Assembly: GCA_018335755.1 (NCBI GenBank)
Contig: JAGXRK010000011.1
Coordinates: 62,001-126,000, forward strand
Source of the DNA: Ignavibacterium sp.
GTDB lineage: Bacteria; Bacteroidota; Ignavibacteria; Ignavibacteriales; Ignavibacteriaceae
DNA: 64,000 bases
Direction: 5' to 3'
The first letter of the stretch is position 1; every line of letters starts with the position of its first letter. The notes under the pieces are model-generated. The model saw nothing but the letters and a program-made list of their open reading frames with translations. It did not search any database and had not been told where the DNA came from. A program made the translations under genes and the position numbers. Shown piece after piece: positions 57,123 through 64,000 of this stretch.

Positions 57123-60100
57123 TTAATTTTCTAATAATTTTCCTTCAAGCTTTGCTTCTTTTTTCATCTCCCATGATTTCCACAAATAGTAAATCACTGG
57201 ATAGATTGCTAATTCCATTAAAACTGATGTAACAACACCACCGAGCATTGGCGCGGCAATTCTTTTCATAACATCGGCACCAGCGCCATGGCTCCACATA
57301 ATGGGCATTAAACCAGCTATTATTACTGATGCAGTCATAATTTTTGGACGAACCCTTTTAACTGCACCGTGATGTATGGCTTCTTTCAGATCTTTCAGAG
57401 TTTTCAATATTCCCTTTTCCTTCCATTCTTTTAGAGCAACATCTAAATAGAGAAGCATTACAACTCCAGTTTCTGCATCGAGTCCGGCTAAGGCAATGAT
57501 ACCAACCCAAACAGCTATACTAAGATTATAACCGAGAATGTAGAGCAGCCAAAATGTTCCCACTAAAGAAAATGGAACTGCTAAGAACACAATTGCTACT
57601 TTTATAACCGAACGTGTATTCAAGAAAATAATAAGGAAGATGATAAATAGGGTTAGAGGAATAACATACATCAATCTTTCGTTAGCACGCTGCATGTATT
57701 CATACTGTCCACTCCAAACAATGTTATAACCGGCAGGAAGTTTTATTTTTTCGCGTACTTCTTGCTGAGCATTCTTTACGTAAGTCCCTACGTCAATATC
57801 TTTTATATCAACATAAACCCAAGCATTTGGCTTAGTATCTTCACTTCTTATAACCATTGGACCTTTGCGAGTAACAATATTAGCTATTTGTCCGATAGGA
57901 ACTTGATCGCCGGTTGGAGTGGGAACTAATGCTCTTTTTAACGATTCAATATTGTCTCTTAATTCTCTGCTGTATCTCAAGTTAACTGTATATCTTTCCA
58001 ATCCTTCAACGGTGTTGGTAATAGGCATTCCACCCATAGCTGTTTGGATCACATTTTCCACATCTTCAATAGTAAGTCCGTACCGTGCAGCTTCTTTTCT
58101 ATTTATTTCGATATCAAGATAATTCCCACCAACCGATCTTTCGGCAAAAGCACTTAAGGTGCCAGGGACTTTTCGTATCACCGATTCTACTTCACGTCCT
58201 ATATTTTGAAGGACACTTAAATCTGGTCCGGAAATTTTTATACCAACCGGAGTTTTAATTCCCGTGCTAAGCATATCTACACGGGTCTTAATCGGCATAG
58301 TCCATGCATTCGTTAATCCTGGAAACTGAATAGACCTGTCCATCTCATCAATAAGTTTTTCCACCGTCATTCCGGGTCGCCATTCACTTTCCGGTTTTAA
58401 CATTATAGTTGTTTCAATCATATCTAATCCAGCAGGATCTGTAGCTGTTTCGGCGCGTCCAATTTTACCAAGTACGTGATGAACTTCAGGGAATTGAGAA
58501 ATAATTTTATCTGTCTGTTGGAGAATTTCCCTGGCTTTTGTAATAGACATTCCGGGCATCGTAGTAGGCATATAAAGAAGATCGCCTTCATACAGCGGCG
58601 GCATAAATTCCGAACCTAATTTGCTATAAGGGAAGTAAGTAATTCCCAATACTACGAGAGCTGTAAGAAGCGTGAACTTCCATCTTTTGATTACAAAATT
58701 AACTACGGGATGATATATTTTTATTAAAAATTTGTTTATAGGATTTCTCTCTTCCGGTAGAATTCTTCCTTTAATCCAATATCCCATTAAAATTGGTACA
58801 AGAGTAACAGATAGAATTGCAGCCGCTGCCATCGAATATGTTTTTGTAAAAGCCAGCGGTCTGAATAATCTTCCTTCTTGACCTTCAAGAGTAAACACCG
58901 GAATAAATGAAACAGTTATGACCAATAGCGAATAAAATAGTGAAGGTCCGACTTCTTTTGAAGCTTCAATAATTAGTAGCCATCGGTTCTTCCTATCACT
59001 CTCTGGCTTCAGTAAATCGTGTTCGATGTGCTTATGGGCGTTTTCAATCATAATTATTGCGGCATCCACCATCGCTCCGATTGCAATTGCAATACCGCCA
59101 AGCGACATAATGTTCGCAGTTATACCTTGCATTTTCATAACAATTAATGCCATAAGAATGGCTGTTGGCAAAGTAAAAATTGCAACCATCGAACTTCGGA
59201 AATGCAGTAAGAACAGAATACAGATTAGAGCTACTATTAATATTTCTTCAATTAATTTGTCTCTAAGTGTCTCAATGGCCCGTTCAATCAATGACGAACG
59301 ATCATAACCGATATTGATTTTAACATCATCGGGTAAACCTTGCTTAAGTACCTCAAGCTTCTTTTTGACATTTTCTATAACTGATAAAGCATTTTGACCG
59401 TAACGCATGACAACAATACCCGCAACAACTTCGCCCTCTCCTCCGGCTTCAGTTAAACCGCGTCTCATTAAAGGTCCAATATTTACATCGGCAACGTCCT
59501 TAATGTAAACTGGAGTATTGGTTGATTTGTCAACCATAATTGGAATATTTTCTATATCCTCTATGGACTTAATGTATCCAAGGCCCCTCACCATAAACTC
59601 CATTTCACCCATTTCAATTACTTCGCCGCCAACATCATTGTTTGATTTTTTGATTGCCATATCAACCATATTAAGGGGAATGTTATAAGCAAGTAGCTTT
59701 GCTGGATCTACGGTTACTTGATATTGTTTTACAAATCCGCCAACGCTGGCAACTTCAGCAACTCCGTCAACAGCAGACAACTCATATTTCAAATACCAAT
59801 CTTGAATTGAACGAAGTTCTTGTAAAGATCTTTTATCTGAGGTGAGTGTATATTCGAAGACCCAACCAACACCGGTTGCATCTGGACCCAATGTGGGAAC
59901 TACTTTATTTGGAAGTCTTTTTTGTGCATAGTTTAAATATTCAAGCACACGACTGCGGGCCCAATAGATATCTGTCCCATCTTCAAAGATTACATAAACG
60001 AGCGAGTAACCGAAAAACGAATATCCTCTTACAACTTTTGAACCCGGAACTGAAACCATTGCTGTTGTCAAAGGATAAGTCACCTGGTCTTCTACTATTC

Positions 60101-60275
60101 TGGGAGACTGCCCGCCATACTCGGTATAAATTATTACTTGAACATCGCTAAGATCGGGAATAGCATCAACATTAGTATTGTATAAAGAATATATACCTAT
60201 ACCTATTATAAATATCGTAGCTAAGATTACAAGAAATTTATTTCTAACAGAAAACTCTATTATTTTTTCTAACAT
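57123..60275 (-). CDS. cusA: CusA-like Cu(I)/Ag(I) RND efflux pump
   Basis: A 1050-residue heavy-metal efflux RND transporter with twelve predicted membrane segments and two large periplasmic loops. Membrane segment 4 reads GAMVDAAIIMIENAHKHIE, the monovalent-metal (CusA, HME4) form, rather than the CzcA form for divalent ions. The first block LEKIIEFSVRNKFLVIL is a standard HME opening. With the adaptor at 60296 and channel at 62019 it exports Cu(I)/Ag(I) from cytoplasm or periplasm to the outside. Gene order is C-B-A in transcription. Confidence 0.93.
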   Translation of the reverse strand: MLEKIIEFSVRNKFLVILATIFIIGIGIYSLYNTNVDAIPDLSDVQVIIYTEYGGQSPRIVEDQVTYPLTTAMVSVPGSKVVRGYSFFGYSLVYVIFEDGTDIYWARSRVLEYLNYAQKRLPNKVVPTLGPDATGVGWVFEYTLTSDKRSLQELRSIQDWYLKYELSAVDGVAEVASVGGFVKQYQVTVDPAKLLAYNIPLNMVDMAIKKSNNDVGGEVIEMGEMEFMVRGLGYIKSIEDIENIPIMVDKSTNTPVYIKDVADVNIGPLMRRGLTEAGGEGEVVAGIVVMRYGQNALSVIENVKKKLEVLKQGLPDDVKINIGYDRSSLIERAIETLRDKLIEEILIVALICILFLLHFRSSMVAIFTLPTAILMALIVMKMQGITANIMSLGGIAIAIGAMVDAAIIMIENAHKHIEHDLLKPESDRKNRWLLIIEASKEVGPSLFYSLLVITVSFIPVFTLEGQEGRLFRPLAFTKTYSMAAAAILSVTLVPILMGYWIKGRILPEERNPINKFLIKIYHPVVNFVIKRWKFTLLTALVVLGITYFPYSKLGSEFMPPLYEGDLLYMPTTMPGMSITKAREILQQTDKIISQFPEVHHVLGKIGRAETATDPAGLDMIETTIMLKPESEWRPGMTVEKLIDEMDRSIQFPGLTNAWTMPIKTRVDMLSTGIKTPVGIKISGPDLSVLQNIGREVESVIRKVPGTLSAFAERSVGGNYLDIEINRKEAARYGLTIEDVENVIQTAMGGMPITNTVEGLERYTVNLRYSRELRDNIESLKRALVPTPTGDQVPIGQIANIVTRKGPMVIRSEDTKPNAWVYVDIKDIDVGTYVKNAQQEVREKIKLPAGYNIVWSGQYEYMQRANERLMYVIPLTLFIIFLIIFLNTRSVIKVAIVFLAVPFSLVGTFWLLYILGYNLSIAVWVGIIALAGLDAETGVVMLLYLDVALKEWKEKGILKTLKDLKEAIHHGAVKRVRPKIMTASVIIAGLMPIMWSHGAGADVMKRIAAPMLGGVVTSVLMELAIYPVIYYLWKSWEMKKEAKLEGKLLEN

Positions 60276-60295
60276 TTATAGCTCCACTTATTGTA

Positions 60296-61999
60296 TTATT
60301 TCTTATACTCAAAACCGTGCTTATCAAGGTTTGCTTTAACTTCATCAATCGTAAATTCTTTTAACTCCATTCCACAAAGAGGGCACTTACCCGGTTTATC
60401 GGAGATTACATTCCAATCCATCAAATCTTGGTAAAGTTTCCCATCCTTATTTTTATCAATTGATTGCAAATCTATTACTCCGGTTCTGACCAATGGAGAA
60501 CTATCATTGTGTTCTTTCATATCTGTTGTTTTATCTTCTTGCATCTGATCATTGTTCATCTTGTTACTGTTCATATTTTCCTCTTTAACATCACCGGGGT
60601 TATTCTTCTGTGACTCATCCATAGGTTTGCTCATGTCCATTCCTTCGTGTCCTCTCATTTGATCAATGGCAGCTTTTAAGTTGCTTTCAGAATCAATTAA
60701 GAACTGTGACGATACTACTATTTTTTCACCTTCCTTAATGCCTTCTAATATTTGGATATAACCGTCAGCCGAAACTCCAAGTTTGACTTCACGCGGATCA
60801 AAATATCCGCCGCCTAAAGCAATAACTACAATACTCCTTTCACCTGATCTAATTACAGCTTGTTCTGGTACCGAAACAGTGTTCACAACTATTGGAGATT
60901 TTATTTTTACTGTTGCAAACATTCCCTGTTTAAATTCTATTGAAGTAGTATTCTTTACTTCGATTCTAACTTTTATAGTTTTTGTTTCCATGCCGAGATA
61001 AGGATATATATAGGTAATGTAGCCTTTATAGTTTTTGCCGGGCAAATAAGAAAGTTCCAAATCAACTGGCTGCCCAAGCTTTACCCAGGCAAGTTCGTAC
61101 TGATAAACATCTGCTTGAACCCAAATCGTGGAAAGATCTGCAATTTTATAAAGCTCCATTCCTGCCATTACATTTTGACCTTTCAAAACCATTTTATCTA
61201 TAACGATTCCGTTTACGGGTGAATAGATTGTCATTGTTTTTGTAGGTGACCCTCTTTCCTCAAGTTCTTCTATTTCTTTTTCTGATATATCCCAATACAA
61301 CAGCCTTCTCTTTGCGCTCTGGACTAAATCATTCGCGCCCTTTTGAGCTTCGGCTGATGTACTTCCGGACATTTTATTACTATACCGAATTGCCTGCAAA
61401 TACTCTTCTTGAGTGCTTACAAGTTCGGGGCTGTAAATTTCCATCAGTGGTTGCCCTTTACTTACATATTTGCCGGTGTAATCGACAAAAAGTTTTTCAA
61501 CCCATCCCATAATTTTTGTATTCACGGAATAAACTTTTGTTTCATCATACTCAACTTTTCCGGTTGTTCTTATAGTTTTACTTAGTCTTCTTGTCTCGGC
61601 TATTGCAGTTTTAACTCCAATATTTTGAACAGTAACGGGATCTATTTTTATTCCTTTAGCATCAGATTCTCCTTCATAAACGGGCACTAAATCCATACCG
61701 CAATCGGGGGCAGTACCGGGTTTATCCGATGTAAACCATGGATGCATCGGATCCTGATAGTAAGCAATTTTCTTTTCACCGCTGCTGCTTTTTTCTTTTT
61801 CATAAACGGGGACAAAGTCCATCCCATCGGGAGCTTTTTTGGGAGTCGGTGAAGTATTAGCCGGATTCATAGGATCCTGATAGTATAAAATTTTTCTTTC
61901 TTTATTACCTTGTTCGCTACTGTCGGATTTAAAAATTAACCAGCCACCTCCAAGCCCTATTATTAAAAAAGTTACCGCTATTATTAAACTCTTTCTCAT
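60296..61999 (-). CDS. cusB: CusB-like periplasmic adaptor with three metal-binding modules
   Basis: A 567-residue membrane-fusion protein. After an N-terminal anchor come two heavy-metal-binding domains (YYQDPMNPANTSPTPKKAPDG and YYQDPMHPWFTSDKPG...CGMDLVPVYE), then the lipoyl/barrel core (VDYTGKYVSKGQPLMEIYSPEL, VNGIVIDKMVLKGQNV), and at the end a His/Met-rich linker (HEGMDMSKPMDESQ) and a CPLCGM domain like that of the protein at 54853. The extra C-terminal domain is unusual for CusB. It connects CusA to the outer-membrane channel and hands over Cu/Ag. Confidence 0.92.
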   Translation of the reverse strand: MRKSLIIAVTFLIIGLGGGWLIFKSDSSEQGNKERKILYYQDPMNPANTSPTPKKAPDGMDFVPVYEKEKSSSGEKKIAYYQDPMHPWFTSDKPGTAPDCGMDLVPVYEGESDAKGIKIDPVTVQNIGVKTAIAETRRLSKTIRTTGKVEYDETKVYSVNTKIMGWVEKLFVDYTGKYVSKGQPLMEIYSPELVSTQEEYLQAIRYSNKMSGSTSAEAQKGANDLVQSAKRRLLYWDISEKEIEELEERGSPTKTMTIYSPVNGIVIDKMVLKGQNVMAGMELYKIADLSTIWVQADVYQYELAWVKLGQPVDLELSYLPGKNYKGYITYIYPYLGMETKTIKVRIEVKNTTSIEFKQGMFATVKIKSPIVVNTVSVPEQAVIRSGERSIVVIALGGGYFDPREVKLGVSADGYIQILEGIKEGEKIVVSSQFLIDSESNLKAAIDQMRGHEGMDMSKPMDESQKNNPGDVKEENMNSNKMNNDQMQEDKTTDMKEHNDSSPLVRTGVIDLQSIDKNKDGKLYQDLMDWNVISDKPGKCPLCGMELKEFTIDEVKANLDKHGFEYKK

Positions 62000-62018
62000 T
62001 CTTTATCTCCTAAAGTTT

Positions 62019-63293
62019 CTATTGTAGTTTTTCTTTAATTTCTGAAATTGTTAAACCTACTGCTTGTTCAAGTGCAGCTTGACTGTTCATAAAATTCATA
62101 ACAGACATATAATAATCTAATTTTACCATCAAGAGCATTCGATAAGCGTCTATCAACATTAGAAACTCTGTTTTACCGGTTTGGTAAGCTGCTGTGGTTG
62201 CATCTAAAGTTTGCTGCGCTTGAGGAATTACAGTATTCTTATATAACTCTACCAAATTTCTATTTGATTCAATTTTAACAAGTGCATCTTGAATATCGAA
62301 TGACACCATATTTTTCATACTGTTATATTGTTCTTCGGCTGACTTAATATTCAATTGATTCTCTTCAACCTTTGAAGTGAACTTTCCCGCCGACCAGGGC
62401 GCCAAAGGAATACTAACACCAATCATCGCAGACCAAAAATCTTTATTAGTACCAACCATATTTTTGTACATCAGTCTTGTCATTATGTCCGGATAATATT
62501 CAAGCTTTGATGCATCTAATTCCGAGCGATTCATTTCAATATTGAAATTCATTGCTTTCAGTTCATTTCTGGATTCAAAAGAAATGCTGCTGAGTTGTTC
62601 ATAATTCCATTTGGGAATGTCAGTATAAATTTCCTCAGTATTTCCAAATTTAGAATTAGCCTGTCTATTGAGTAGAGTATTAAGCATAGCTTCAACAGAA
62701 ACTTTTTCCTTTAAAAGGTTAATCCCATCGTTAATTAAAGTTGAAAGTTCTGTCTGAGCACGAATAATATCCGGCTGTTTACCCATACCTACTTCGTATT
62801 GTTTGGAAGCAATCTCAATAAATTTTCTAAGCAAATTTTGATTTTCTTCATTTATCTCAATTTTTTTTTGAATTAAGTACAGTTCATAGTAGGTCGACTT
62901 AACATCTTTAATTATTTTTCTTTCAAGGGCTTTAAACTGAGATTCGTACATATTGGCATTATTCTCTGCCACATTTCCCATTGCTGAGAGCTTTCCTGGA
63001 AAAGGAATCATCTGCTGGATGCTGTAATCCATTTCCATTTGATTTTTCAGCGGATTAGGAAAAGCTGAAATTGGCGATTGGAAAAATTCAACTCCAATTT
63101 GCGGTGCATCCCACGAGGTAACTTGATTAATTGTCTGTCTCTTCGCGAGCGCATATTGACTCGCTGATTTAAGCTGAGGATTATTTTGGATAGCCTCTGT
63201 TACTAAGGAGTTTAGTGATTCCTGACTCTGAGGAAATAATAATATATTATTTAATAGAACAATTGCAATAATTAAATTTATGATTTTCACCAT
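62019..63293 (-). CDS. TolC/CusC-like outer-membrane efflux channel
   Basis: A 424-residue exported protein with the two-repeat helical-barrel pattern of outer-membrane efflux proteins: SLNSLVTEAIQNNPQLKSA opening, GKQPDIIRAQTELSTLINDG in the first repeat, and the second repeat with AAYQTGKTEFLMLIDAYRML. It provides the exit duct for the CusBA pump encoded directly downstream. It begins the leftward copper operon. Confidence 0.9.
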   Translation of the reverse strand: MVKIINLIIAIVLLNNILLFPQSQESLNSLVTEAIQNNPQLKSASQYALAKRQTINQVTSWDAPQIGVEFFQSPISAFPNPLKNQMEMDYSIQQMIPFPGKLSAMGNVAENNANMYESQFKALERKIIKDVKSTYYELYLIQKKIEINEENQNLLRKFIEIASKQYEVGMGKQPDIIRAQTELSTLINDGINLLKEKVSVEAMLNTLLNRQANSKFGNTEEIYTDIPKWNYEQLSSISFESRNELKAMNFNIEMNRSELDASKLEYYPDIMTRLMYKNMVGTNKDFWSAMIGVSIPLAPWSAGKFTSKVEENQLNIKSAEEQYNSMKNMVSFDIQDALVKIESNRNLVELYKNTVIPQAQQTLDATTAAYQTGKTEFLMLIDAYRMLLMVKLDYYMSVMNFMNSQAALEQAVGLTISEIKEKLQ

Positions 63294-63305
63294 ATTAATT
63301 TCCTA

Positions 63306-63413
63306 CTATTTGTTTTTACTATTCATTACTTTTAGAAAGGACATTACCAATCCGGCCGTTATTGCCCAGTAGGCAACAAAAGCCAATATCCATATCAAAT
63401 TTCCATCAAACAT
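63306..63413 (-). CDS. Possible 35-residue membrane peptide upstream of the efflux operon
   Basis: ATG 63413 opens a frame reading MFDGNLIWILAFVAYWAITA then GLVMSFLKVMNSKNK. One or two membrane crossings followed by a basic tail make a plausible small inner-membrane protein. AAGG lies about ten bases upstream. It sits 12 bases before the efflux channel gene on the same strand. Confidence 0.5.
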   Translation of the reverse strand: MFDGNLIWILAFVAYWAITAGLVMSFLKVMNSKNK

Positions 63414-63805
63414 TTTTTTGTGCCTTACTTGATTTTGATATTGCTATTAAACTATAGTGCCAAGCCGAATTGTTTTGTTTTTGAAATGTAAACGAGGTTA
63501 ATGAATTTAATTTAGAAGTGTATTTTAAAGGAGTTTAAATATTTTTAAAGTTCTTAAAAGAAAAATTAGTTTTTATATTTAAGGTCTAAGGTCTAAGGTC
63601 TTTTTATTCTTGTATACATTGTACTTTAATGCTATATAATATGTTTTGAAAATTATGGACTTATTATTCTGGAAAGTATTGCTCTTGGCACTGTGCTAAT
63701 GTCTTTAAGTCACCTATTGTTATGATAAATGTTAAGTTTATAAAGGTTTAGTTTCTTTCATTAAAAAGCCGCTTAAGAAAGAGCGACTATAAATTTTAGA
63801 TATAA
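63414..63805. other. Intergenic region with promoters and a TAAGGTC tandem repeat
   Basis: About 390 AT-rich bases between divergent units. AAGGTCT is repeated three times without gaps at 63581-63601. The region must hold the copper operon promoter. I saw no other structure. Confidence 0.4.
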
Positions 63806-63847
63806 GAAACTGAATTAATTAGAAATAGATTCAAATTACTATCTAAT

Positions 63848-64000
63848 TTGACTTACCAAACTAAAAAGCATATCTTTCGCTTGAACAATTGCTCAATTAT
63901 TGTGATAAAAGATGATAACATAGTTTGCGAAGTTAATTTCTTTGATGAAAAGAAAATAAAGATTGTCAAAAAGAGATTGCCCGAAGATAATCTGATAAAT
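63848..64000 (+). CDS. 5' part of an unidentified gene running off the window
   Basis: A plus-strand frame is open from 63806 to the window edge; TTG at 63848 is the first standard start. It reads TYQTKKHIFRLNNCSIIVI then KDDNIVCEVNFFDEKK, with mixed strand and charge pattern that looks like protein. No ribosome-binding site is evident and the family cannot be told from this fragment. Confidence 0.35.
   Translation, partial: MTYQTKKHIFRLNNCSIIVIKDDNIVCEVNFFDEKKIKIVKKRLPEDNLIN

Overview
The window looks like a chromosome segment from an Ignavibacteria-like member of the Bacteroidota/Chlorobi group. The DNA is AT-rich. Several secreted proteins carry type IX secretion (T9SS) signals, and a PorQ-like protein, BamD, a Bacteroidota-type glycyl-tRNA synthetase and a DPP11-like S46 peptidase are present. 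Many genes have clear Shine-Dalgarno sequences. This placement comes from gene content; no 16S rRNA gene is in view.

1-26.8 kb is ordinary chromosome. It holds an AmmeMemoRadiSam A/B pair, a Pit phosphate transporter with its DUF47 partner, glycyl-tRNA synthetase (apparently without an ATG/GTG/TTG start), TPR and beta-propeller envelope proteins, porQ, htpX, bamD, a thioesterase, a T9SS metallopeptidase, and a complete ccmA-B-C-D-E-F cytochrome c maturation block. The CcmE has a CxxxY rather than HxxxY haem site, and ccmD is a 49-codon gene starting with TTG. An S46 peptidase and an EamA permease follow.

26.9-27.54 kb is a damaged tRNA-Asn locus: two broken tRNA-Asn copies, each with a short palindrome in place of lost tRNA sequence, then a GIY-YIG nuclease gene and one intact tRNA-Asn. 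A large serine recombinase gene runs antisense into the intact tRNA and marks one end of an integrated element that extends to about 45.4 kb.

The element (27.5-45.4 kb) has a leftward arm and a rightward arm. The leftward arm holds the recombinase, a 50-aa companion, TPR proteins, a zinc-ribbon protein, several orphan 120-135 aa proteins, and a 637-aa protein with a sigma-region-4-like C-terminus. The rightward arm holds orphan genes and a VirE-N primase/helicase with GTTAC repeats behind it. No capsid, portal, terminase or conjugation gene is recognisable. The striking part is between the genes: roughly 170-190 nt modules recur in the leftward-arm intergenic regions, with a related copy in the opposite orientation in the rightward arm. 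Each combines a stem-enclosed pseudoknot domain with a GAAA-type mini-hairpin (reading the coding strand), a GGTCCA/TGGGCC hairpin, and a hairpin whose loop carries TATAATGGTAGT. Loop and partner bases co-vary between copies. I do not recognise this as any known RNA family, and it is my main candidate for something undescribed.

45.6-63.4 kb is all on the minus strand and reads as a copper/silver and periplasmic redox island: CusC-, CusB- and CusA-like efflux proteins with a P-II-like protein, small metal-binding proteins (one reduced to a pseudogene), a DUF1573 protein, and a T9SS protein. Next comes an unusual cluster of duplicated CcmH domain, SHOCT protein, DUF2318 protein, MacB-type ABC transporter, second CcmF and TPR protein, followed by a Met-rich protein, an outer-membrane barrel and a Spy/CpxP-like protein.
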